Assembly: GCF_042477335.2 (NCBI RefSeq)
Contig: NC_091247.1
Span: forward strand, 41,591,501 to 41,655,500
Length of the DNA stretch: 64,000 nt
Source of the DNA: Ovis canadensis
Lineage: Eukaryota; Chordata; Mammalia; Artiodactyla; Bovidae
Reading direction: 5' to 3'
Positions 22,477 to 33,677 of this stretch are shown here, piece after piece (positions within the stretch are counted from its first letter, which is position 1; every line of letters starts with the position of its first letter). The position numbers and the translations under genes are program-made. The notes beneath the pieces were generated by a model that was not told the origin of the DNA, did no database searches, and saw only the letters and a list, made by a program, of their open reading frames with translations.

Positions 22477-23010
22477 TTAGTTCCTCTTCACTTTCTGCCA
22501 GAGGGTGGTGTCATCTGCATATCTGAGGTTATTGATATTTCTCTCAGCAATCTTGATTCCAGCTTGTGTTTCTTCCAACCCAGTGTTTCTCATGATGTAC
22601 TCTGCATAGAAGTTAAATAAGCAGGGTGACAATATACAACCTTGACGTACTCCTTTTTCTATTTGGAACCAGTCTGTTGTTCCATGTCCAGTTCTAACTG
22701 TTGCTTCCTGACCTGCATACAGATTTCTCAAGAGGCAGGTCAGGTGGTCTGGTATTCCCATCTCTTTCAGAATTTTCCACAGTTTATTGTGATCCACATA
22801 GCCAAAGGCTTTGGCATAGTCGATAAAGTAGAAATGGATGTTTTTCTTTAACTCTCTTGCTTTTTGGATGATCCAGCGGATGTTGGCAATCTGACCTCTG
22901 GTTCCTCTGCCTTTTCTAAAACCAGCTTGAACATCAGGGAGTTCATGGTTCACGTATTGCTGAAGCCTGGCTTGAAGAATTTTGAGCATTACTTTACTAG
23001 CATGTGACAT
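22477..23010 (-). pseudogene. BovB ORF2 protein, reverse transcriptase palm fragment
   Basis: The 177-codon frame covers RT fingers and palm of the same BovB: QAGFRKGRGT, FIDYAKAF (motif A, first aspartate present, with Gly replacing the usual Asp after AF), GVRQGCILSP (motif B) and LRYADD (motif C). It then runs into a frameshift caused by a two-base deletion near 22500. The reaction would be RNA-templated DNA synthesis at a nicked target. A separate register from the endonuclease frame and the following frameshift make it a pseudogene. Confidence 0.9.
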
Positions 23011-23112
23011 GAGTGCAATTGTGTGGTAGTTTGAGCATTCTTTGGCATTGCCTTTCTTTGGAATTGAAAGGGAAACTGACCTTTTCCAGTCCTGTGGCCA
23101 CTGCTGAGTTTT

Positions 23113-24570
23113 TCAAATTTGCCGGCATATTGAGTCCACCACTTTCACAGCATCATCTTTCAGGATTTGAAACAGCTCAACTGGAATTCCATCACCTCCA
23201 CTAGCTTTGTTTGTAGTCATGCTTTCTAAGGCCCACTTGACTTCACATTCCAGGTGAAGCTCTAGGTAAGTGATCACACCATCATGATTATCTTGGTCGT
23301 GAAGCTCCTTTTTATACAGTTCTTCCGTGTATTCTTGCCACCTCTTCTTAATATCTTCTGCTTCTTTTAGGTCCAGACCATTTCTATCCTTTATTGAGCC
23401 CATCTTTGCATGAAATGTTCCCTTGGTATCTCTAATTTTCTTGAAGAAATCTCTAGTCTTTCCCATTCTGTTGTTTTCCTCTATTTCTTTGCATTGATCA
23501 CTGAAGAAGGCATTCTTATCTCTTCTTGCTATTCGTTGGAACTCTGCATTCAGATGCTTATATCTTTCCTCTTCTCCTTTGCTTTTCGCCTCTCTTCTTT
23601 TCACTGCTATTTGTAAGGCCTCCCCAGACAGCCATTTTGCTTTTTTGCATTTCTTTTCCATGGGGATGGTCTTGATCCCTGTCTCCTGTACAATGTCACG
23701 AACCTCATTCCATAGTTCATCAGGCACTCTATCTATCAGATCTAGTCCCTTAAATCTATTTCTCACTTCCACTGTATAATCATAAGGGATTTGACTTAAG
23801 TCATACCTGAATGGTCTAGTGGTTTTCCCTACTGTCTTCAATTTAAGTCTGAATTTGGCAATAAGGAGTTCATGATCTGAGCCACAGTCAGCTCCCAGTC
23901 TTGTCTTTGTTGACTGTATAGAGCTTCTCCATCTTTGGCTGCAAAGAATATAATCAATCTGATTTCGGTGTTGACCATCTGGTGATGTCCATGTGTAGAG
24001 TCTTCTCTTGTGTTGTTGGAAGAGGGTGTTTGCTATCACCAGTGCATTTTCTTGGCAAAACTCTATTAGTCTTTGCCCTGCTTCATTCCACATTCCAAGG
24101 CCAAATTTACCTGTTACTCCAGGTGTTTCTTGACTTCCTACTTTTGCATTCCAGTCCCCTATAATGAAAAGGGCATCTTTTTTGGGTGTTAGTTTTAAAA
24201 GATCTTGTAGGTCTTCATAAAACCATTCAACTTCAGTTTCTTCAGCGTTACTGGTTGGGGCATAGACTTGGATAACTGTGATATTGAATGGTTTGCCTTG
24301 GAGACGAACAGAGATCATTCTGTCATTTTTGAGATTGCATCCAAGTACTGCATTTCGGACTCTTTTGTTGACCATGATGGCTACTCCATTTCTTCTGAGG
24401 GATTCCTGCCCGCAGTAGTAGATATAATGGTCATCTGAGTTCAATTCACCCATTCCAGTCCATTTTAGTTCACTGATTCCTAGAATGTCGACGTTCACCC
24501 TTGCCATCTCTTGTTTGACCACTTCTAATTTGCCTTGATTCATGGACCTGACATTCCAGGTTCTATGCAA
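23113..24570 (-). pseudogene. BovB ORF2 protein, N-terminal part: APE endonuclease plus linker
   Basis: This 485-codon open frame is the longest in the window. It encodes the apurinic-endonuclease-like domain that nicks target DNA for target-primed reverse transcription, followed by the charged linker before the RT. All the expected active-site residues are visible: N6 (WNVRS), E34 (SELKW), Y103 (VYAPT), D139 and N141 (GDWNA), D206 (QIDYI), and D232-H233 (GSDH). The linker (about 250-420) is rich in Lys, Glu and Arg. The frame is lost at about residue 485, before RT motif A, and the RT continues in other frames from 23010. So the endonuclease half could fold if translated, but the element as a whole cannot retrotranspose. 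The ATG at 24570 is a convenient start in the open frame, and the native start may differ. Confidence 0.9.
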
Positions 24571-25009
24571 TATTGCTCTTTACAGCATCGGATCTTGCTT
24601 CTATCACCAGTCACATCCACCGCTGGGTATTGTTTTTGCTTTGGCTCCATCCCTTCATCCTTTCTGGAGTTATTTCTCCACTGATCTCCAGTAGCATATT
24701 GGGCACCTAATGACCTGGGAAGTTCCTCTTTTGGTATCCTATCATTTTGCCTTTTCATGCTGTTCATGGGGTTCTCAAGGCAAGAATACTGAAGTGGCTT
24801 GCCATTCCCTTCTCCAGCGGACCACATTCTATCAGACCTCTCCACCATGACCTGCCCATCTTGGGTTGTCCCGCGGGCATGGCTTGGTTTCATTGAGTTA
24901 GGCAAGGCTGTGGTCCTATTGTGATTAGATTGACTAGTTCTGTGACTATGGTTTTAGTTTGTCTGCCCTCTGATACCCTCTTGCAACACCTACCATCTTA
25001 CATGATGCT

Positions 25010-25129
25010 TAGAGCCATCATAATTGGTGTTATTTCTTCTTTAAATTTATGGAAGAATTGATCAGTGAAGACATCTAGGTCAAAAGATTTGCCTGTGGTA
25101 AGATTTAAATTGAAGATTCAATAGTATTA
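25010..25129 (-). mobile_element. L1 ORF2 RT region, antisense, left part
   Basis: Antisense L1 ORF2: 'ttatttcttctttaaat' at 25038 and 'gatcagtgaagacatctagg' at 25060-25079 match the RT region. The element continues after the Bov-tA at 25342. Confidence 0.75.
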
Positions 25130-25137
25130 CTATATCT

Positions 25138-25333
25138 GCTGCTGCTGCTTATTTGCTTCAGTCATGTCTGACTCTGTGAAACCCCATGGACTGTAGCCCG
25201 CCAGTCTCCTTTGTCCATGGGATTCTCCAGGCAAGAGTACTGGAGTGGCCTGCCACTTCCTACTCCAGGGATCTTCCCAACCCAGGGATTGAACCCAGGT
25301 CTCCGGCATTGCAGGCAGATTCTTTCCCACAAG
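25138..25333 (-). mobile_element. Bov-tA SINE inserted in L1
   Basis: Minus orientation, starting with the (GCT)n tail at 25138. An 8-base imperfect duplication (CTATATCT at 25130-25137, CCATATCT at 25334-25341) flanks it. The extreme 5' head is missing. Confidence 0.93.
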
Positions 25334-25341
25334 CCATATCT

Positions 25342-25590
25342 AGGACTATTTATATGTTCTATTTCATCTTTTGCCAGGTTGAATATGTTTTGAAATTTTT
25401 GTGATTAATGTAATTCAGATCCTCAATCTTATTGCCATAAAATAGCTCTATGTCTTCTGTTTTGCAAAGCCAAACAGCCTGTAATGATGTCTTATTTTAA
25501 CTCCTAACATTTATTTATGACTGCTCTCCTTTTTGTTAATCAAACTTGCCAAGAGTTTATCAACAATTTCTTTTTTCATTTTAAAGATAC
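25342..25590 (-). mobile_element. L1 ORF2 RT region, antisense, right part
   Basis: Continues the antisense L1 ('aggactatttatatgttctat', 'attgccataaaatag', 'gccaagagtttatcaac'). Strongly diverged. Confidence 0.7.
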
Positions 25591-25964
25591 AGCCTGTGGT
25601 CATATGATATTTCCAAAATCTAGTTGAATGTGTATGAGAAATATATGTGTTCATACCCAGCATTCTGAAATCCCCAAGTATTCATATTTATAAGAACAAC
25701 AAAGTTTAAAAAAAAACACTAAAAATAGAACAAATCAAAATCCCTTTTTTAACACTGAGCATTTAAATAGAGAATAGTAGAAAGCATTATGATAAGGGAA
25801 AAAGCTAAACAGAATATCTGTTTGAAATTAGTGTGATTTCATGCAATGAGGGATGATAACTAATAAAAATCCTTTCTTGCAAGTTGTTCAGTTGTCCCTC
25901 TGTGCTTCATCTGAGATGAAGTAGACTGGCCAGAGAAGTAGTCACCCCTTGAAACCAATCACTA
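25591..25964. other. Unassigned non-coding sequence
   Basis: AT-rich, nothing recognised. Its right end supplies the target-site duplication of the next L1. Confidence 0.5.
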
Positions 25965-25978
25965 AACTTTGGTGAGGA

Positions 25979-26605
25979 AATTGAAAAATACACATATACC
26001 CCAATGTTCACTGCAGCACTATTTACAATAACTGGTACAGAGAAGCAATCTAGATGCCCATCGACAGATAAATGGATAAAGAAGCTGTGGTACACACATA
26101 CAATGGAATATTACTTAGTCATAAAAAGGAACGTGTTTGAGTCAGTTCTAATGAGGTGGATGAGACCAGAGCCTATTATACAGAGTGAAGTAAGTCAGAA
26201 AGAGAAACACAAATATCATATATTAACACATGTCTATATGGAATATAGAAAGATGGTACTGATGAACTTATTTGCAAGGCAGCAATGGAGACACAGACAC
26301 AGAGAACAGACTTATGGACATGGGTGCAGGGAGGAAGGAGAGAGTGGGATGTATGGAGAGAGTAACAGGGAAACATATATATTACCGCAGCTAATGGGAA
26401 TTTGCTGTGTGACTCAGGGAAATTAAACTGGGGCTCTGTAACAACCTAGAGGGCGTGGGATGGGGAGGGAGGTGGGAGAGAAGCTCAAGAGGGAGAAGAC
26501 ATAGGTATACCTGTGGCTGATTCATGTTGACATTTGGCAGAAACAAACACAATATTGTAAAACAATTATACTTCAACTAATAATAAATTTAATTGTTAAA
26601 AAATG
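25979..26605 (+). mobile_element. L1 3' end with 14-bp target-site duplication
   Basis: A 5'-truncated L1 ends in an A-rich tail at 26597-26603. Perfect 14-base direct repeats AACTTTGGTGAGGA lie at 25965-25978 and 26606-26619. It starts inside the ORF2 C-terminus (a KLWYTHTMEYYL-like block near 26085-26120 and the [10 protein letters not shown] block near 26180), then has the 3' UTR. It encodes no enzyme domain. Confidence 0.95.
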
Positions 26606-26619
26606 AACTTTGGTGAGGA

Positions 26620-28928
26620 TGATGAGGAAAATCTGTAAATTTCCCTGGACGCATTTAAGAGCAGAAAGTTTTCTCACTGCTGTATCTGTGTAGAAGCTGG
26701 GAGTACTGGATTGAAATAGATGACTTAAGGTTTCCTCTAGTTTGACTCATTCATAATACTGAGAATAAAATTCAACTTAAGATATTGAGACTTTTGGATT
26801 GATTTCAACTCATGTACATTGAACTTCAGTTGTGAAACTGCCTTGAGAAATTAAAAACTCTATTAATGAATTATAGCCTGTTAGACATGCATATCAAAAT
26901 ACCATTAAAAAGCTCATGAACATGAATAGCAGGAATAGGAACTTCTAACATATCTTGTATAATCAACATACATAAAATCATATATACATATATGTGTGTG
27001 TGTATATATATACATCCATGTATATATCCATATGGCCTTCCGTTAAAAATAAAAAGTAGTGTCATTAAAGAAAAACTATTTCCTGATAAAATTACACACT
27101 GACTGATTTGCCAGACAAATGCTCCTCAGAAATTGACACATTTCAGTCTATCTATATGTACGGTGTGTCCTACATCACAATGCTAACACAGGCATCTTAA
27201 CTTTAGACGAGACAAAACAAACAGAAAATTAACACTGGTGGGAACCCTCTGCCACTCAATTTGTATTGGGTTTAACACCTTCTTATTTTATATATCCTTT
27301 CACATAAACAGTTTTATATTAGCCCCTGATATGGTACCTTCCAACAATTCAGTGTTGAGCTGTTTAAAAGCACTAATTAGCAGCTTTAATATAGAACACA
27401 TATATTAGAAAAATCTTGCAAACCTGGAGTACCCTTTGGGCCTTGTCATTTGTGTGTGAAATAACTCAATAAAAAAATATACTATATTGTTAATCACAAG
27501 ACCTTCCAGGAATATAATCAATCACACAAGAAATATAAACTGTACCTTTATAAACAAAAGAAGAAAAATGATAACTCCATTTAAGTTGAGCACAGGAATC
27601 ATCACAATGAGCAGATGCATTTATAAAACTAAGCACACTTCATAATAATGATAAAAAATATTACAACTGTATATACATATAAATGACATACATGCATTGC
27701 ATTCAATTTTAGCACAACTGGCAACACATTTATTAAATTAACACTTCATCTATTTTTTCCTATCACTTCCAACAATACCAAATCCATATCTACTCATACA
27801 TTAACTTTAACAGAAAATAAATAATCATCAAGTATTTTTACAAATAAAGAAATATTTAACATTCAATGGATTCCAAGAAAAAAATTTTCTATTATCTGGA
27901 ATGCTGACATAGCCTAATTATTTCTTTTTAAGCAACATTATAATAGCTTATCCATCTATAATTTCAAGGAATATTTTGCTTCTCTCCATCTTTCACATAC
28001 CTTGATCAGATAGTTCTAGTTAATATTTCTAGTACATGTAAATAATTATATCCTTGAGTGCTTTAAAATTACACTAATTCCTACACCATTAAGGAAGGAA
28101 AATGTTTCTAGTTTTTGATGCATTATGAGTGGGAGATATTAATTTCTAGATGAAATTATGCACAAGCAGGGGAAAAGCTTTGTACCGTGATAACATTTAA
28201 ACATAAAATGTTAAGTATCTCAGGAATTATGGATGATTAAAAGCAAATAGGACAACACGATCATATTGTATTTGGATTGCGGGACCCTCTCCCATTTCTG
28301 CAAACTTCTAGTCCCCAAGGCAAAAAGCATCTTTATATTTTAAAATTGTTTAACTATCAGAATAGTTGGCTTGAACAGTAGCAAACACTCAAAATCAAGG
28401 AAATGACATACTTCAGTAAATATGCTTATGCTGTGTAATATAAATGAATTATAAACAGTAGAATAACTTTTTTGTTTTCATTTGCTAATATGAAAGCATT
28501 TTGTTTTCATTTGTCATTTGCACAAAACTGCCACTAAGCCATGTGATTTCTAAAGCTAGTTTTGAAAACTTGAAGGAAATTAACTCATACCAAGTTATAT
28601 GTGTTATTTACTAGTATAGGTCTAATACTACTTTACTATTTTAGGTAAATAGCTTTTTAAAATCATACTGAGATGATGAAATTGCCCCTTTTGGGGTAGA
28701 AATTTCTACGTAATGGGTAATTTCAATTCGTTCCAGCTTTATCCCACTAGTAGAAACAGATGTAGTCAAAGACCCCACATATTTGCTATGAATATATTTT
28801 AATGTATTTTCTCCAAAGGAATAAAACTGGCTGCCACATAAGTTTATTTCTCCCCTCATGCCTTAATGTTTTATAATATAGAGTAGTGAATATTTTATGA
28901 AGTACACAATGTGCATTCAGTGTACTTC
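26620..28928. other. Long unassigned AT-rich stretch
   Basis: 2.3 kb without a recognised mobile element or gene. A TA/TG/CA-rich low-complexity patch lies at about 26976-27024. TAATTAG-type homeobox-like words occur (for example 'cactaattagcag' near 27371), but such words are expected by chance in AT-rich DNA. Confidence 0.55.
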
Positions 28929-29142
28929 GTGGGCTTCCCAGGTGGTGCTAGTGGTAAAGAACCCACCTGCATGCGGAGGAGACATAAGAGATGCAGGTTC
29001 GATCCCTGGGTCGGGAAGATCCCCTGGAGGAGGGTGTGGCAACCCACTCCAGTATTCTTGCCTGGAGAATCCCATGGACAGAGGAGCCTGGCAGGCTATG
29101 GTGCATAGAGTTGCAAAGAGTCAGACGCAACTGAAGCATCTT
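28929..29142 (+). mobile_element. Bov-tA SINE with intact B box
   Basis: Plus orientation. The tRNA-like head (GGGCTTCCCAGGTGG at 28931) has the Pol III B box GGTTCGATCCC at 28996-29006. The BovA tail ends at about 29142. A weak duplication (TGTACTTC near 28921, TGCACTTC near 29154) may mark the target site. Confidence 0.94.
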
Positions 29143-29445
29143 ATGCACACACAATGCACTTCACCTACGATGTTTCACTAAAAATATTGAGCACTGATTT
29201 GGGCAGGGGGAGGGGGGCTTCCATGACACTGATAAGCAGTTTTACACAGACTAGGAGTATATTTAAAGATAGTGAAGACTTTTAGGAGACAGGTTCTCTG
29301 TTTCTGGGGAATATGGAGTTATACTTCTCTCACAATCTGTTGACTGGTGGCACTGTCTCTTAGTAAACACTTTCTGCCTATGATGATATAATTGGAATAA
29401 GACTGTAAGAGTTTAAGTCAAATACAAAAGAGAAGGTTTGCTGTT

Positions 29446-29519
29446 GGCCTGGCATGCTGCGATTCATGGGGTCGCAAAGAGTCGGACACGACTGAGCAAC
29501 TGAACTGAACTGAACTGAT
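29446..29519 (+). mobile_element. BovB extreme 3' end (74 bases)
   Basis: Only the last part of BovB: 'ggggtcgcaaagagtcggac', then GAACTGAACTGA. It shows that very short 5'-truncated BovB insertions are tolerated. Confidence 0.85.
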
Positions 29520-29545
29520 AAGCCTGTGATGTTGAATTATAGAAC

Positions 29546-29959
29546 TATTATGTTCATTTCCTAGGACTGCAATAACCAAGTTACACAGAGAAATCGACCA
29601 TCTCATAGTTCTGGAGACCAGAAGTCCAAACTGGAGTGTCAGTGGAGCCTTGCTCCCTCTGCGATCTAGAGGGTAGAATCCCTCCTGGTGTCCTTGTAGC
29701 CTCTGGTGGTGGCCACTGATCCCTGGTCTTTAGTTTGTAACAATGTAACTAATCTCTCTCTCTCTCTGGAGTCACATAGTAGTTTCCCCTCTGTATCTTC
29801 ACATCGTTTTCCTATAAGGCCACTGGGCATAGTGAATTAAGAGCTGACCCAACCCCAGCATGACCTTATCTTCATTAATTACATCTGCAACAATCCTACT
29901 TCCAAAGAAAATCACATTCTGAGGAACTGGGAGTTAGGATTTCAGCTTATCTTTCATGG
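29546..29959. mobile_element. Old mammalian interspersed repeat, left part
   Basis: The string of motifs 'tagttctggagaccagaagtc' (starting at 29606), 'tataaggccactgg' and 'cattctgagg' matches an abundant old mammalian repeat whose name I cannot assign with certainty. It is split by the SINE that follows and ends at 'cacaattcaacccac' (30169-30183). Confidence 0.6.
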
Positions 29960-30153
29960 TGGCTCAGGTGGTAAAGAATTTTCCTGCAATGTGGGAGACC
30001 CAGGTTCAATCCCTGGGTTGAGAAGATCCCCTGGAGAAGGTAATGGCAACCCACCCCAGTATTCTTGCCTGGGAAATCCCATGGACAGAGGAACCTAGTG
30101 GGCTACAGACCACGAAATCACAAAGAACTGGACAATACTGAGCAACTAACACA
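29960..30153 (+). mobile_element. Bov-tA SINE with 12-bp target-site duplication
   Basis: Plus orientation, starting at TGGCTCAGG. Perfect direct repeats TATCTTTCATGG at 29948-29959 and 30154-30165 set its edges. It is inserted in the old repeat on either side. Confidence 0.96.
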
Positions 30154-30192
30154 TATCTTTCATGGGGACACAATTCAACCCACAGCACCATG

Positions 30193-30350
30193 GTTCAGTT
30201 CAGTTCAGTCTCTCAGTCATGTCTGATTCTTTGCAACCCCATGGACTACAGCATGCCAGCCCTCCCTGTCCATTACCAGCTCCCAGAGTTTACTCAAATT
30301 CATGTCCATTGAGTCAGTGATGCCATCCAACCATCTCATCCTCTGTTGTC
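30193..30350 (-). mobile_element. BovB 3' tail fragment
   Basis: Minus-orientation BovB end starting with repeated CAGTT units at 30195 and truncated at about 30350. Confidence 0.9.
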
Positions 30351-30642
30351 ACCACAACCATAGTTAATATCAGATGAAACCTAAATGGGGAGACTCAGGC
30401 CTCAGTTGCTAGCTAGAATTATTCTCTGGATCATTTCCTCTCTTCCTGGAAGAGTTCCATTGCCTAGAGATGGAAGGCACTTTTCACATCACAGAGGGAG
30501 TCACTTTCCTCCTTTAAATATCAATCAGGTGGAAGAAGAAAGAGTAGAGCAGAGAGGTTAGCACTGTTAAGAATCACTCATGCTCCCCAGTGTATCTACA
30601 AACCTTTCGTCTGTAATGACTATCTTTTTGGAGGAATTAATG

Positions 30643-30905
30643 AAGGCAATGGCACCCCACTCCAGTACTCTTGCCTGGAAAATCCCATGGACGGAGGAGC
30701 CTGGTAGGCTACAGTCCATGGAGTCACTAAGAGTCGGACACGACTGAGCGACTTCACTTTTACTTTTCACTTTCATGCATTGGAGAAGGCAATGGCAACC
30801 CACTCCAGTGTTCTTCCCTGGAGAATCCCAGGGACAGAGGAGCCAGGTAGGAGGCCGTCTGTAGGGTCGCACAGAGTCAGACACGACTGAAGTGACTTAG
30901 CAGCT
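30643..30905 (+). mobile_element. Bov-A2 SINE (two BovA units)
   Basis: Two BovA monomers in tandem, 'ggcaatggcaccccactcc' at 30647 and 'ggcaatggcaacccactcc' at 30787, joined by the ACTTTTACTTTTCACTTTC linker. The end is 'cttagcagctaagcagc'. Confidence 0.95.
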
Positions 30906-30992
30906 AAGCAGCAGCCAGACAGAAAAAGTAAGGAAAGAACCACCCTCTCTCTTGTGGTGGTTAAAGGTTATGTTCTAAAAAGTTCTTTTGGA

Positions 30993-31190
30993 GGGACTTC
31001 CCTGATGGTCCACGGGCTGAAACTCCATGCTCCCAATACAGAGGTCTGGGGTTTGATCTCTGGATGGGGAACTAGATCCTGCATGCCACAACTAAGAATT
31101 TGCATGCCTTAACTAAAGAATCCACATGTCCCAGCTAAGACCCGGTGCAGTCAAATAAATAAATGTTAAAGAAAAATTAAAAATTGCTTT
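30993..31190 (+). mobile_element. CHR-type tRNA-derived SINE (older than Bov-tA)
   Basis: GGGACTTCCCTGATGG head, 'ggggtttgatctctgg' in the B-box position and a CAAATAAATAAAT tail identify the cetartiodactyl CHR family. A near-duplicate CTTTTGGAG / CTTTGGAG at 30984 and 31187 is compatible with a target-site duplication. Confidence 0.85.
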
Positions 31191-31199
31191 GGAGAACTA

Positions 31200-33524
31200 T
31201 TCCATCAGTCCACTAGGTGTGGCTTGCTTTCTGTCAACTCTACCCTGTGGAGGTCACTAATCTTCAGTCATTAACATTCTCCAATTCAGCAACAGAGGAA
31301 AGGAAAAAAAAAAATAGTAGGGAAAGAAAAAAAAAAACCACCACGAAGAAAGGGTTCGAAAACAATGTGTTGGGGGTGGGGGTAGATTTGCATTATTTCC
31401 CACTTCAGCCTTTGTCTTCAAAGTCCTTTCTGCACAGTATTAAATGGTGTTTGGCTTTTCCCCATTTCTGTTTTTCTCCTTTTAGAGGGAAGAAGTCAAT
31501 GAGATTTTTGAAAAGGCTCAGAATAGAGAGGTCACTTTTGAACAAATGACATGTAAGGCAAGATAAATTTACATTTTTCAGCCCTCATGGAAAAACAAGG
31601 CCAGCTTTGTCTGGGATTCTCTGACAAGTCATTGAAGGCAAGCATCGACTGCCCACTGGTCGTGATGGAGCCAAACCCAGAGAAACATGAGCTAAAACGA
31701 GTTTCTCTGTGACCGTAGGTTGATCATCCCCAACTTCCCACAAAGGCCTTTCATTCCCATCTGGAGTGAATATAGGATAACCTAGATGGGCCAGCCCCTC
31801 AGTCACCAAGCAAAACTCTTGACATTTGCCTAATTATCTTTTCTCATCATCAGTCATTTCTTGAAGTCTCAGCTTCATTCAGATGCCAGGTATTTCCGAA
31901 ATTAATCATGTCACTGAAAGCGGCATCTTTTCATGTAAATGGACTTTATTATGTGGATGAGAACACCCCCCTCCTTAGAGCAGTGAAAGCCCATTTGTAG
32001 AGAAAGTGTCTGAAATCTGACATGCTGCCTTCCCAAGAAAGATTCTTACTGTTGACCTCCCAGCAAGCACCAAGCATCAGTCACTGTGAGTGTGACTATG
32101 AGTGTGAGCATGTGTATGTGCATGCATGTGTTTGTCCATGCATGTGTGTGTGCTTGTGTGTGTAGCTAAGAGCCTGGGGCTGGCTGCATGCTAATTTGCC
32201 CCATTGTTTCAGGGTGACTGCCTTTCTAGTATTTAGGAACAAAGCCTTTTTGCATAAGCCCCTACATACAATTATTTTATACTTACTTCAAGGACCATCA
32301 TCCTAACTTCATTGAAACTATAGCAGGGACACGCCAAAGTTTCTTTGTCTCCTTTTAAGGCTGCAGATTACAGATAGGGCAGATACCAACACACTCCCCT
32401 TTCATTTGAAAGCATTTTTTAAATGTTTGAGGACCCTGCACTTCTTTTACGCGTGACTTTGCTCAGCCTTTTTGAATTCAGGAAGAGGAGGAAAATGCCT
32501 GTAAGAATTTGGTTAAGTGCCATCGGATTCAGTTTTCAGGTGTACAACATTTAGACATAAAGAATGGGGAAATGAGGAATAGAAAGCAAGAAATTCCTAC
32601 TTGTAGAAGTATCACCAAACTGTAACATGGTCTCTAAAAGGGTTACATACTCAGCTTCACAGCACTGGCTGGGATGTTATCTAATTAGCAATAAGAATGC
32701 CTGACGACCAACCAAGTCCAGTAAGGCTGCTCCTGTGTGTATAGTGACACGTGGGGAAAGTTTTTCCTACATCTCAGAATCACTTTTCTTTTGTCCTGTT
32801 CTTTAACAACCCAGTGTTAATGATGGGATATTTTTCCTCTGGGAGGAGTACTGAAGAGATATTAATTACCTGCAACCCTCCTCTTTTGTGGAAATAAAAT
32901 TGATGTTGTGACATAAACTGACAAAAACCAGGAAATTAAAAGTTAAGGCTGAGACTCCTTCATGATGTTTTCCCTTTTTTGGTCATTGCAAAATGAATAT
33001 AGGGAGGATAATTTGCTAGAGGAAAGACTGGATCATGGAGTTCACCAAGAAAGAGGAAAAAATCATTTTAAAAAATCTCTTTGGCTCTCTTCAATACCAA
33101 CTTGGCTTTGTCTGACAAACAGAAGCAAATTTTTTAAAAAACAAACTTGTTGCACAATTTGCTAGGGTTTGGAACCTAACCTGATCCCAAGCTGTATATT
33201 TACATCTGGGTGGTCAGGTAAACAAGGGTAAAATTTTCAGTTCATTTGTTCTAAGAAATAGATTTTAAAAACACTGGTTAGTGGATAAGAATGGTCTTCT
33301 AAAGACATCTCACATGATTTCCCATTGATAATTGCTGTTTCCTTTGACAGAAATGTTTAAGCATGTTTAAGTCTTCGTAAGTTCAACATTACAGATAATG
33401 TAGTAAGGATTGTGTGTTTTCAAATTTGTTAGTGCCAATTTCACACTTTATTTAGGTTTCCTTAGTTTCTATCAATTGTTTTAAAAGTATCTTACTTTAA
33501 AAGGTAAAAACTATCATGAATAAA
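31200..33524. other. Repeat-poor unassigned block
   Basis: No mobile element is recognised over 2.3 kb apart from a TG-rich low-complexity patch at about 32080-32165. The pair of words ATGCTAATTTGC (32187-32198) and CATTGTTT (32202-32209) resembles POU and SOX half-sites. No exon is supported. Confidence 0.5.
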
Positions 33525-33677
33525 ATAAACTACAAGGATATATAGTACAAGACAGGGAAATTAGCCAATATTTTATAATAACTATAAATGAGGTATAACT
33601 TTTAGACTGTGAACCACTATATTATACACCCATAACTTATATAATAGTGTATCTCAACTATGCTTCAATTAAAAAAA
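33525..33677 (+). mobile_element. L1 3' end fragment
   Basis: 'aactacaaggatatatagta', 'ttataataactataaatgag' and 'caactatgcttcaattaaa' match the terminal ~150 bases of ruminant/old L1. Confidence 0.85.

Larger units (their letters stand above)
21746..25003 (-). mobile_element. BovB LINE, near full length (~3.25 kb)
   Basis: This is the most complete BovB in the window. It runs in minus orientation from the TTCAGTTCAGTCA tail at 21746 to the 5' leader ('caacacctaccatctta') at about 25003. In order on the minus strand: leader (25003-24571), endonuclease frame (24570-23113), RT motif A to C (23010-22477) with YADD at 22510-22521, then frames 22468-22193 and 22184-21879 for the C-terminus. A two-base deletion near 22500 breaks the frame right after YADD. 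It is inserted at the end of L1 part C. The sequence on its other side is a different, opposite-strand L1, so no target duplication is visible. Confidence 0.96.

Noticed and set aside
23113..24570. A 485-codon host gene
   Set aside because: The product is the BovB endonuclease plus linker, and the same sequence recurs many times in the window.
28931..29010. tRNA gene
   Set aside because: It is the tRNA-derived head of a Bov-tA SINE. The acceptor stem and 3' half needed for a tRNA are absent.
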